From positions 3,887 to 67,886 of the forward strand of contig CAAGDX010000035.1 of NCBI GenBank assembly GCA_900768685.1: 64,000 bases of DNA, given 5' to 3'. The first letter of the stretch is position 1. Each line of letters opens with the position of its first letter. The notes under the pieces are model-generated. The model saw nothing but the letters and a program-made list of their open reading frames with translations, was not told the origin of the DNA and ran no database searches. The translations under genes were made by a program, and so were the position numbers. Positions 1-7,969 of this stretch are shown piece after piece. Source of the stretch: Bacteroidales bacterium. GTDB taxonomy: Bacteria; Bacteroidota; Bacteroidia; Bacteroidales; Muribaculaceae.

Positions 1-393
1 TACGAGGTCCGCAAATTCTATTGCATCGTAAATGGAATTATGCACGAAAAGGATTTTGGCATCCGAGTGATTTATGATGTGAGTGGCATCATGCGGATTG
101 AAGTCGCTGAGGATTGGTACGATAATGCTGCCGTAGGTCAGCGAACTGAAGTAAACGGTAATCCACTTTGGCGTGTTTTTGCCGAGTAGGGCTATTTTGT
201 CGCCTTTTTTAATACCTGCCTTGCGGAAAAGCAAGTGAAATTTTGCTATTTCTGCAGCAAATTCGCCGTAACTGAGGTTTTCGTTAGTGCCGTAAAGTGA
301 GAGTGCCGGCAGAGAAAAGTGTTTACGAAAACTTTTCTCATATATTTTTATTACATCTTGGTCCATTAGACTAAGGTCACTATATTTTCCCAT
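1..393 (-). CDS. Long-chain acyl-CoA synthetase (AMP-binding), N-terminal part, cut by window edge
   Basis: The first 131 codons, read leftwards from an ATG at 393, are open to the window edge, so the gene is partial. The protein starts MGKYSDLSLMDQDVIKIYEK and continues with blocks typical of the N-terminal lobe of long-chain fatty acid CoA ligases (NLSYGEFAAEI, KKGDKIALLGKNTPKW, YGSIIVPILSDFNPHDA, HIINHSDAKILFV). The family activates fatty acids with ATP and CoA in the cytoplasm. The ATP/AMP motifs lie outside the window, so substrate range cannot be judged. A TAACTTTG -7 element on the minus strand at 433-440 supports this start. It diverges from ktrB. Confidence 0.85.
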   Translation of the reverse strand, partial: MGKYSDLSLMDQDVIKIYEKSFRKHFSLPALSLYGTNENLSYGEFAAEIAKFHLLFRKAGIKKGDKIALLGKNTPKWITVYFSSLTYGSIIVPILSDFNPHDATHIINHSDAKILFVHNSIYDAIEFADLV

Positions 394-432
394 CTGAAGA
401 AACTAAAATATTTGTAATAAGTCTAAATATCT

Positions 433-440
433 GCAAAGTT
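433..440 (-). promoter_or_regulatory. -7 promoter element of the acyl-CoA synthetase gene
   Basis: The minus strand reads TAACTTTG, an exact match to the Bacteroidota sigma-ABfr -7 consensus TAnnTTTG, about 40 nt upstream of the start codon. Confidence 0.6.
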
Positions 441-505
441 AATAAATATTTCCTTTTTTGTGCCAAAATGTACCTAAAATGTAATAGCATTTCAGCGATA
501 TTGAC

Positions 506-513
506 TATTTTTG
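506..513 (+). promoter_or_regulatory. -7 promoter element of ktrB
   Basis: TATTTTTG matches TAnnTTTG and lies only 8 nt before the ATG at 522. Transcription would begin at about 518-521, so the upstream in-frame ATG at 468 cannot be the start and the mRNA has almost no leader. Confidence 0.55.
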
Positions 514-521
514 CAGTTAAA

Positions 522-2339
522 ATGATAATATCACTCTCGAAAATATTGACTCGCAAAGTTACGAAACGCATTGATGCCACTGTGAGGAGTATTCTCCTTG
601 TGGTGTCCGTGTTGCTTTTCGGTGCTATCGTGATTGACTACGGTTTCACGCTCACGGAGTCTGAAACACAACTCATTTACGATGTATATAAAATTGCGTG
701 GTGGTGCTTTTTCTTGGATTTCTATGCCAGGCTTGTTATCCAGTGGTTTGAAATTCGGCGTAAAGCAATGGTTATCACCACGATAATAGGCATTTGTCTC
801 TTGCTGTCCGCATTGCCCCGACTTTTCCCCGGTTTGGGTGATAATCCGCTTTTCTCATGGCTATGGTGGCTTTTCAGTCATAAGTATTTTATAATCAGCC
901 TTCTGGGAGTGCTTTCCGTGCTGAATATTTCCAAGGCGATAGTGGAATTTATCAGTCAAAACACAAATCCTGCCATGCTTCTTGCTGTGGCGTTTCTGAT
1001 AGTGATTTTTGTGGGGGCGATACTCCTGATGTTGCCTCGTTCGCTTGCTGAAGGTCAGAGCATTAAGATTATAGACGCCCTGTTTATGTCCACCAGTGCC
1101 GTGTGTGTCACGGGACTTACCACAATAGATGTGGCATCAACTTTTTCCCTTGAGGGACAGATAATTATAATGCTGCTTATCCAGATTGGCGGCTTGGGCG
1201 TGATGACAATCACAAGTTTTTTTGCCGTGTTTTTTATGGGAAACAGTAGCCTGCAAAACCGTTTTGCACTCCGCGACATGGTTGGCTCCGGCAGTTTCAG
1301 TTCTCTCATCTCCACTCTCCTTTATATCCTCAGTTTTACTTTTGTAATAGAACTCATAGGAGCGGTGGCAATATGGCTTGATGTTCACGGAACACTCGGC
1401 AAATGTCTCCCGGATGAAATATTTTTCTGCATATTCCACTCAATATCAGCTTTTTGCAATGCCGGAATATCAAATCACCCGGAATCCCTCGGATATTTCG
1501 CGGAGCACGGTCACAGACTTCTTTTTGTGTGCCTCACGCTCCTCATAATCCTTGGCGGTATCGGTTTCCCTATACTTGTGAACTTGAAGAATGTACTTTT
1601 CCACAACGTGAAGCGTACTTTTCACCGCTTTATTTTGCGAGACAATTCCATTCCGAGATATAATCACTTGACTAATATAAACACTAAAATCGTACTGTCC
1701 GCCACTCTTTTCCTTATCATTGCCGGCTCCCTGGTGCTGGGAATGCTTGAGTGGAATTTTTCTTTCCGAGATATGAGTGTGACGGATAAGATAATTCACT
1801 CCATTTTCAATGCCGTGGCACCGCGTACTGCCGGTTTCAGCAGTATTAATCTCGCATCTCTTTCACTCCTCTCGCTTATGGCATACACCATTTTGATGTG
1901 GATAGGTGGTGCATCGCAATCCACAGCCGGTGGTATTAAAGTTAACACTATAGCCGTGGCGATAGCGAATTTTATAGCCGTAATCCGTGGACGTGAGGCA
2001 GTTACGATGTTTAATCGCGAGATTTCACCGGAATCCGTCCGTCGTGCACTTGCCACGATTTTCGGTTCGCTGATAGTGATAACCGCCACTTTTGTAACAC
2101 TTGTGGTGATTGAGCCGCATTTGTCACCAAAAGCATTGCTCTTTGAAACAATCTCCGCCGTAAGCACCGTAGGCTCCTCTCTTGGCATCACGGCATCGCT
2201 GTGCATGACGTCTAAAGTGCTGATAACCATACTGATGTTTGTGGGACGCGTGGGATTGCTGACCGTGATAACGAGTATTTTCCGCCAGGCGGATGCTCCA
2301 AAGTACAGATTACCAAAAGATAACGTAATTATAAACTAA
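522..2339 (+). CDS. ktrB: KtrB/TrkH-family potassium (or sodium) channel-like transporter subunit
   Basis: 605 aa when started at ATG 522. The ATG at 468 precedes the promoter and is rejected. This is a membrane protein that passes K+ (sometimes Na+) through a pore of four pseudo-repeats. The four selectivity-filter loops are visible near residues 190 (SAVCVTGLTT), 309 (SAFCNAGISN), 431 (VAPRTAGFSS) and 547 (VSTVGSSLGIT), each with the essential Gly. About 150 extra N-terminal residues with several hydrophobic helices precede the canonical core, making it longer than a usual KtrB of about 450 aa. ktrA follows 7 nt downstream, forming a two-gene operon. A second, distinct TrkH is at 31737-33215. 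Confidence 0.9.
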   Translation: MIISLSKILTRKVTKRIDATVRSILLVVSVLLFGAIVIDYGFTLTESETQLIYDVYKIAWWCFFLDFYARLVIQWFEIRRKAMVITTIIGICLLLSALPRLFPGLGDNPLFSWLWWLFSHKYFIISLLGVLSVLNISKAIVEFISQNTNPAMLLAVAFLIVIFVGAILLMLPRSLAEGQSIKIIDALFMSTSAVCVTGLTTIDVASTFSLEGQIIIMLLIQIGGLGVMTITSFFAVFFMGNSSLQNRFALRDMVGSGSFSSLISTLLYILSFTFVIELIGAVAIWLDVHGTLGKCLPDEIFFCIFHSISAFCNAGISNHPESLGYFAEHGHRLLFVCLTLLIILGGIGFPILVNLKNVLFHNVKRTFHRFILRDNSIPRYNHLTNINTKIVLSATLFLIIAGSLVLGMLEWNFSFRDMSVTDKIIHSIFNAVAPRTAGFSSINLASLSLLSLMAYTILMWIGGASQSTAGGIKVNTIAVAIANFIAVIRGREAVTMFNREISPESVRRALATIFGSLIVITATFVTLVVIEPHLSPKALLFETISAVSTVGSSLGITASLCMTSKVLITILMFVGRVGLLTVITSIFRQADAPKYRLPKDNVIIN

Positions 2340-2346
2340 AAAATAT

Positions 2347-2766
2347 ATGAAATACCTGATTATAGGACTTGGCAATGTGGGTCGCACCCTTGCCGAACAG
2401 CTCACGGATATGGGACACGACGTGATTGGCGTGGATACTAATGAGTACCGCATCGATGCCGTTAAGGATCGCATTTCCATAGCGTATATTATGGATGCCA
2501 CTCAGCCGGAATCTCTGGCAGAACTGCCTATTGATGAGATAGATACCGCTATTGTGGCTGTGGGGCAGAGTATGGAGCAGAGTTTGCGTTCCGTGGCTGC
2601 ACTCAAGCAACTTAAAGTGCAGAGAATTTATGCTCGCGCTTTGGACAGCGTGCACCGTGCAGTGCTTAAGGCTATGGATATCAGCTGCATTTTCACTCCG
2701 GAAACATACGCTGCACGACTTTTTGCGGAAAAATTCACTTCGGACATAAAAGAAGACCTTATATAA
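2347..2766 (+). CDS. ktrA: Short KtrA/TrkA-like RCK_N protein, lacking RCK_C
   Basis: 139 aa. This is the cytoplasmic nucleotide-binding gating subunit of the KtrB pore. A Rossmann fold is evident: GLGNVG at residues 7-12 and the acidic end of strand 2 at D30 (GVDTNEYR). KtrA/TrkA proteins are normally about 220 aa, with a C-terminal RCK_C domain that binds c-di-AMP or cations. Here translation stops after SDIKEDLI, and the 164 bp downstream shows no RCK_C-like reading frame. The protein therefore seems to be RCK_N only, by deletion or lineage-specific reduction. Its position directly after ktrB argues that it still serves that pore. Confidence 0.85.
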   Translation: MKYLIIGLGNVGRTLAEQLTDMGHDVIGVDTNEYRIDAVKDRISIAYIMDATQPESLAELPIDEIDTAIVAVGQSMEQSLRSVAALKQLKVQRIYARALDSVHRAVLKAMDISCIFTPETYAARLFAEKFTSDIKEDLI

Positions 2767-2830
2767 TATATGCTCTGCAAGAAAATGGCAAATTTTGCCA
2801 AAATCCTTTGAATATCCGAAAAAAATAGCG

Positions 2831-2838
2831 TATCTTTG
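2831..2838 (+). promoter_or_regulatory. -7 promoter element of the GH13 gene
   Basis: TATCTTTG matches TAnnTTTG, giving an AT-rich leader of about 85 nt before the ATG at 2931. The leader shows no obvious riboswitch fold. Confidence 0.55.
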
Positions 2839-2930
2839 CGGAAATTACCTTAATATGCTTAAGTGCAAGCAAAATTTATTACCGAAATCTATATCAAATT
2901 ATTAACATTTTTCATATCATAAACCCAAAC

Positions 2931-5684
2931 ATGAGAAAACTTATTACTCTCTTCATGATGGCGATGCTCTTCGCCTCATTTAGTAATGCTCAGGTGATTA
3001 CCTCTTCACCGGCTATCTTGCAGGAAGAAAGTCAAAATGTTGTCCTCACTTTCCACGCAGACCAGTGTGGCGTGACAGCACTCCAAAATCTCCCTTCTTC
3101 TACTGCTCTTTATGTTCATACAGGTGTTGTTACAGACAAAAGTAACGGCGGCTGGAAATACGTTGTTACCGACTGGGGTACAAACAACTCTGCGAACAAA
3201 CTTACTTACGTTTCTAAAAACACTTACACTTTCAACGTGGGCAATATCCGCACTTTCTACGGCGTGCCTTCAGGTGAAAAAATCCTTAAACTCTGCTTTA
3301 TAGCTCGTACTGCCGCAGGTGACGTGCAGACTAAAGACCTCTTTGTTGAAGTTCAGGAAAGCGGATTCCAACTCGCACTTAATTCCGACGCAACTTCTTA
3401 CGTTATCAGTGGTACTACTACTATCAACTTCACTGTAAACACTTCTCAAAGTGCAAACATCACGCTTTCCGTTGACGGTACACAGGTGGCTTCTGCAAGC
3501 AATGCTATGGAACTCAAAAAAGCTTATACTTTCAGCAACCGCGGTTACTACAAGGTTGAAGCAACTGCTACAAAAGGCACTACTACTCTCACAAAATCCG
3601 TTACTGTTGCTTATCCGAACCCTTCTCCACAAGCAAACTATCCGGGCGGTGTGCCTAAAATGGGTGCTGTGAAGAATGCGGACGGTACGGTTACTTTCTG
3701 TCTCGCTGCTCCAAACAAGTCTTCCGTTATCCTTATCCCTTCTTGGGACAACTACGAAACACTTGATAAAAACGTGATGAGCTATCAAGACTACAAGGGT
3801 TACCGCTATTTCTGGACTACCGTTTCAGGTCTTGACAATACTACCGCTTATCCTTATTATTATCTCGTTGACGGTGTAACTAAAGTTGGTGACCCTTACG
3901 CTCACCTCGTTCTTGACCCGTACAACGACAAATGGATGCCTTCCGACGTTTATCCGGACAAACCTGTTTATCCTTACGACAAGTTTGACGACGTGATGCT
4001 CGCTGTTTATCAAGGCAATCTTGACGACTATAAGTTCAGCAAATTCACAATTCCGGACCATAAAAACCTCATCATCTATGAAATGCTCCTCCGTGACTTC
4101 ACAGGTGAAAACAATGCCGACGGTACAGGTTCAGGTACAGGTACTCTCGCTCTCGCTATGGAACGCCTGGATCACATCTTCAAAATGGGTGTGAACTGTA
4201 TTGAACTTATGCCTATCATGGAATTTAACGGCAACAACTCTTGGGGTTACAACACAAACTTCTATATGGCTCCGGACAAAATCTACGGTTCTCCTAAAGA
4301 ATTCAAGGATTTCGTGGAAACTTGCCATAAACACGGCGTGGCTGTAGTGCTTGATATCGTGTTCAACCAGAGCGACGGTCTCCACCCTTGGTATCAAATG
4401 TACCCGATTGCTTCCAACCCGTTCTACAACGAAAACGCTCCTCACGCTTACAGCGTACTTAACGACTGGAACCAAGATAATCCTCTCGTTCAGCAGCAAT
4501 GGGTTGACGCTATCACATACTGGATGACTGCTTACAACGTTGACGGTTTCCGCTTCGACCTCGTGAAAGGTCTCGGTGACAACAATAGCTACGGCAGCGG
4601 TACAGACTCTTACAATAGAAGCCGTGTGGCTCGTATGAAAAAACTTCATGCCGCTATCAAAGCCGTGAAACCTAACGGTATTCATATCAACGAAAACCTT
4701 GCAGGTGACCAAGAAGAAAACGAAATGGCAGCAGACGGTCAGCTCAACTGGAGCAACATCAACGGTGACTGCGGTAACTACGCTAAGGTTGCAAGTACAG
4801 GAAACTCTTCAACTATGTCCGGCTTCTTCTCTCCGTACTGGAACCGCACTCAGTTCTCTACTGTTTCTTACGCTGAAAGCCACGACGAAGAACGTATCGG
4901 TTACACCGGTTCTACTCACGCTACTCTCAAAAACAAAGTGGATTTCCTCACTCGCCGTCTCGGTTCTATCGCCGCTACTATGCTCATGACTCCGGGTCCT
5001 AAGATGATTTGGCAGTTCGCTGAAGTTGGTGCGGACCAAAGCACTAAGAACAGCTCCGGCAACGATACATCACCAAAACGTGTTCTCTGGGATTACCTTG
5101 ATAACACTTATCGTGCAGCCCTCTATCAGAACTATTGCGAACTCGTGGGTATCCGCACTTGCAACTTTGACCTCTTCAGCAATGCTAACCTCGATTCTCG
5201 TGAAACTACTTACTATGTTCGCAGCGGTTTCGCAGACAATATGACTTCTGCAAGAAATATCGTTCTCCACTATGGCTCACAGGAAATTGCAGTGCTTATC
5301 AACCCGGCACTTAGCGGTAACAAAAACATTACTGCAAACGTCTCTTTGATTAGCAGCAGCAACAGTATTGTTCTCTCTAAATCTCAGGGCGTTACCACTA
5401 CTCCTACTTACGGCTCAGGCACTGTGACTATGGCCGTTCCTGCAAACTCTTACGTTGTTATCGGTACTACAAACATTGCCGGTGTTGAAGACGTGATTGC
5501 AGACGAAGTCGGTGGCAGCAAAGTGACAGTTGCAGGTGGTGACGGTGAAATCGTTATCAATGGTGAATACGATAACTGCAGCGTTTACACTCTCTCCGGA
5601 CAGCGTCTCAGCTCTCTCAATGTTCCTGCAGGTCTTTACATCGTAAAGGTTGACGGTGAAACATTTAAAGTTGTAGTAAGATAA
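2931..5684 (+). CDS. Secreted GH13 alpha-amylase/pullulanase-type enzyme with T9SS sorting tail
   Basis: 917 aa. Layout: Sec signal peptide (residues 1-20, MRKLITLFMMAMLFASFSNA); beta-sandwich and CBM48-like N-terminal modules to about 350; a GH13 barrel from about 375 (IYEMLLRDF); a C-terminal beta domain; and a T9SS type A tail ending GLYIVKVDGETFKVVVR. Catalytic residues are readable: nucleophile D543 in DGFRFDLV, acid/base E588 in HINENLAGD, and D652 in ESHDEER. GH13 enzymes cut or debranch alpha-1,4/1,6 glucans. The tail predicts export across the outer membrane by the gld/por system at 43188-50184. Codon choice (ctc, cgt, gac, aac, ggt) resembles rpsB and tsf, suggesting high expression. 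Exact specificity (amylase versus pullulanase) is not settled. Confidence 0.9.
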   Translation: MRKLITLFMMAMLFASFSNAQVITSSPAILQEESQNVVLTFHADQCGVTALQNLPSSTALYVHTGVVTDKSNGGWKYVVTDWGTNNSANKLTYVSKNTYTFNVGNIRTFYGVPSGEKILKLCFIARTAAGDVQTKDLFVEVQESGFQLALNSDATSYVISGTTTINFTVNTSQSANITLSVDGTQVASASNAMELKKAYTFSNRGYYKVEATATKGTTTLTKSVTVAYPNPSPQANYPGGVPKMGAVKNADGTVTFCLAAPNKSSVILIPSWDNYETLDKNVMSYQDYKGYRYFWTTVSGLDNTTAYPYYYLVDGVTKVGDPYAHLVLDPYNDKWMPSDVYPDKPVYPYDKFDDVMLAVYQGNLDDYKFSKFTIPDHKNLIIYEMLLRDFTGENNADGTGSGTGTLALAMERLDHIFKMGVNCIELMPIMEFNGNNSWGYNTNFYMAPDKIYGSPKEFKDFVETCHKHGVAVVLDIVFNQSDGLHPWYQMYPIASNPFYNENAPHAYSVLNDWNQDNPLVQQQWVDAITYWMTAYNVDGFRFDLVKGLGDNNSYGSGTDSYNRSRVARMKKLHAAIKAVKPNGIHINENLAGDQEENEMAADGQLNWSNINGDCGNYAKVASTGNSSTMSGFFSPYWNRTQFSTVSYAESHDEERIGYTGSTHATLKNKVDFLTRRLGSIAATMLMTPGPKMIWQFAEVGADQSTKNSSGNDTSPKRVLWDYLDNTYRAALYQNYCELVGIRTCNFDLFSNANLDSRETTYYVRSGFADNMTSARNIVLHYGSQEIAVLINPALSGNKNITANVSLISSSNSIVLSKSQGVTTTPTYGSGTVTMAVPANSYVVIGTTNIAGVEDVIADEVGGSKVTVAGGDGEIVINGEYDNCSVYTLSGQRLSSLNVPAGLYIVKVDGETFKVVVR

Positions 5685-5707
5685 TAAGTCTATTATTCAT
5701 ATATTTG

Positions 5708-5739
5708 CAAAGGGCGGCATTTGTCGCCCTTTGTTTTTT
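5708..5739 (+). terminator. Intrinsic terminator after the GH13 gene
   Basis: CAAAGGGCG and CGCCCTTTG form a perfect 9-bp stem with an 8-nt loop, followed by TTTTTTA, 24 nt past the stop codon. Confidence 0.85.
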
Positions 5740-5790
5740 ATGAGAAGTCACTATTTTTATACATAAATTGCAAAAAAAATAAAAAAAATT

Positions 5791-5820
5791 TTGCAGTTCC
5801 GTAAAAACGTAGTACCTTTG
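5791..5820 (+). promoter_or_regulatory. Promoter of the CBM26-like protein gene
   Basis: TTG at 5791-5793, a 19-nt spacer, then TACCTTTG at 5813-5820: both elements of the Bacteroidota housekeeping promoter with ideal spacing. Leader of about 65 nt. Confidence 0.7.
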
Positions 5821-5893
5821 AACGATAATAAACAATTATAACTAATACCCTTTAGGATATCCAAATTTTTTATTAACATAAAACATTATTAAC

Positions 5894-7726
5894 ATGAAAA
5901 AACAATTACGCAATCTTGCTCTTGCATCTGCTCTTTTAACTGCAGGTGCTACTTTTGCTGCATCTCCGATTCTTGAAGAACAATGGAGTGCTAATGTGGC
6001 ATCAACTGCTCGTTATGCTGCAATCCATAACGGAAAAGCTTATTTCGTTGATAACACAGACAAAGCTATCTATTGTGTTGACAAAGATGGTAACAAAACG
6101 GAAGTAGTGAAAAGTGATAATCTTTTCGGTGTTGCAATTGCATTTGACCAAGCAGGAAATATTCTTGCTAAGCCGTCAAATCCTTTCCATGCTTCTACAA
6201 CTTCCAACCATTACATTATTTTTGATCTCCAAGAAGATGGAAGCTATGTAGAACTTCCGGATGTTGTGGATTTCAGCCCAGCTGCAGCTGTCGATCAAAT
6301 AGGATTTGAAGATGCAATTCCTGATTTCCGCTATGAAATTTTTGGTCAAATTATTGGTGACGTAATGAGTGAAGAAGGTGCGATTATGTACGTTGCTGGA
6401 AATGCAGCTAATCCATATACTTACACTGCATTCTTCCAGAATGGTGCAAAAGGTGATTACTCTATTCTTAACCCGGAAGACGGTACTCTCAATGCAAAAT
6501 CTTCTGTTTCAACACTCGGTGGTGATAACATAACATTTGCACAGCCTATTTACAGCAATATGACTGAAGTTTATGCTGCTATTGATAATGGTGTTAAGAT
6601 TCAAGACAGTTTCGTTCAGCGTATACGTGGAAATGGAGGTAAAGTACAATATATTAATGAAGCAGGTGAATTTGATGTGTTGGTAACCGGAGACTCATAT
6701 TCAACCGCAGGTCTTGCTTACTTTACTCTTGCAGGTGAAGCATACGTAGTTGTTCCTATTAGCAGTACTGGCGCTATTGGTCATCCAAACAATTTCCAAG
6801 TAGTTCGTGTTTCTGACGGTGCTGTTATGGGCAAAACATCATTCCCATTTGTGGCTGCAAGCCAAGGACAATGCGGTTACTCTGTTGAAGTTGTTGACGA
6901 ACAGACTGTAAACATTCTTAGTGCAGTTCCGGGTGTAAATATTAATGTTGCTACATTCTCTACAAAACCTGTTGTTTACTTCGACAACTCTGAAGCAGGT
7001 TGGGAAAAAGTTTACGCTTACTGCTGGAATGCTGAAAGCAACAATACATGGCCTGGTGTAGAACTTACTGAAATCGCTGCTGATGGAACTTACAAATTCG
7101 CCGGTTTTGATGAAGCATACACATACGTTATCTTTAACAATGGTGGTAACGGTAAACAAACTGCTGACTTCCAACTCATTCCAGGTCAAGTATATGGTCT
7201 CTACTACCCGCATGTTTACCTCGTAGGTAGCCTTCCCGGTGCTGCTTGGAATCCTGCTTCAACAGATGCAGAACTCACTTACGTAGGCAATGGTGTTTAT
7301 GAAATTGACAACGTAACTTTTGCTGAATCAGCTGAAGGAAACAACACTGCATACTTCTCATTCATCACTGCTGCAGGTCCTTGGCAAACTGCTGAAGCAT
7401 ACGACCGTATCGGTGCTGAAAATGAAAATGAAGCAATTGAAGGTCAAGCTAAGGTTTCTATCCAAAAAGGTTCTGCAAACTCTTGGAAACTTGATGCTTA
7501 CGAAGTTTCAGGCGAAGCTAAATATGACTACATCTACAAATTAACTCTCGACGTTGTAAACAAAACTCTCACTGTAGGTAAAACTTCAGGTGTTAAGGCT
7601 ATTGAAGCTGATGCTTCTGCTCCAGCTGTTTACTACAACCTCCAGGGTGTACAAGTTGAAAACCCACAAAACGGTCTCTTCATCGTTAAACGTGGCAACA
7701 AAGTAACTAAAGAAATCATTCGCTAA
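5894..7726 (+). CDS. Secreted CBM26-like starch-binding protein with T9SS-type tail
   Basis: 610 aa with a Sec signal peptide (1-22, cleaving after ATFAA). Residues 25-350 are rich in short beta strands (AAIHNGKAYFVDNTDKAIYC and similar), like a seven-bladed propeller; I do not recognise the family. Residues about 357-435 look like a family 26 starch-binding module (VYFDNSEAGWEKVYAYCWN, WPGVEL, YTYVIFNNG, QTADF), with aromatic residues suited to glucan stacking. A SusE/SusF-like strand block follows (VYLVGSLPGAAWNP), then a tail with YNLQGVQVENPQNGLFIVK. It lies directly after the GH13 enzyme but has its own promoter, and probably captures starch for it at the cell surface. No glycosidase motif is seen. 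Confidence 0.75.
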   Translation: MKKQLRNLALASALLTAGATFAASPILEEQWSANVASTARYAAIHNGKAYFVDNTDKAIYCVDKDGNKTEVVKSDNLFGVAIAFDQAGNILAKPSNPFHASTTSNHYIIFDLQEDGSYVELPDVVDFSPAAAVDQIGFEDAIPDFRYEIFGQIIGDVMSEEGAIMYVAGNAANPYTYTAFFQNGAKGDYSILNPEDGTLNAKSSVSTLGGDNITFAQPIYSNMTEVYAAIDNGVKIQDSFVQRIRGNGGKVQYINEAGEFDVLVTGDSYSTAGLAYFTLAGEAYVVVPISSTGAIGHPNNFQVVRVSDGAVMGKTSFPFVAASQGQCGYSVEVVDEQTVNILSAVPGVNINVATFSTKPVVYFDNSEAGWEKVYAYCWNAESNNTWPGVELTEIAADGTYKFAGFDEAYTYVIFNNGGNGKQTADFQLIPGQVYGLYYPHVYLVGSLPGAAWNPASTDAELTYVGNGVYEIDNVTFAESAEGNNTAYFSFITAAGPWQTAEAYDRIGAENENEAIEGQAKVSIQKGSANSWKLDAYEVSGEAKYDYIYKLTLDVVNKTLTVGKTSGVKAIEADASAPAVYYNLQGVQVENPQNGLFIVKRGNKVTKEIIR

Positions 7727-7746
7727 TTTCTATTAGATACATAATG

Positions 7747-7777
7747 AAAGGCGACCTCGAAAGGGGTCGCCTTTTTT
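7747..7777 (+). terminator. Intrinsic terminator after the CBM26-like gene
   Basis: AGGCGACC and GGTCGCCT form an 8-bp GC-rich stem with an 8-nt loop, followed by TTTTT. Confidence 0.9.
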
Positions 7778-7787
7778 GCTATTTCCC

Positions 7788-7880
7788 GAATTAGTCCAAT
7801 TAGCCGAATTAGTCCAATTAGTCTAATTAGCCCAATAATCCCAATAATCCCGGTTTTCCCAATTCTCCCGGTTTTCCTCA
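7788..7880. repeat. 9-bp tandem repeat tract (AATTAGTCC type)
   Basis: Imperfect tandem units of 9 bp: AATTAGTCC, AATTAGCCG, AATTAGTCC, AATTAGTCT, AATTAGCCC, AATAATCCC (twice), then CCGGTTTTCC-type units. It fills the spacer between the terminator at 7747 and the rel promoter. A related 9-bp tract, in the opposite orientation, is at 42926-42990. Confidence 0.8.
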
Positions 7881-7940
7881 AAATTTTGCAGAAAAATGAA
7901 AAAAAACATCAAAAGCGAGCATAATCCCGATATTTTTCCC

Positions 7941-7948
7941 TAACTTTG
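7941..7948 (+). promoter_or_regulatory. -7 promoter element of rel
   Basis: TAACTTTG matches TAnnTTTG. Transcription would start near 7955, which supports ATG 7970 over the in-frame TTG at 7958. Confidence 0.55.
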
Positions 7949-7969
7949 GCATTTTAATTGGTAAAAGAG

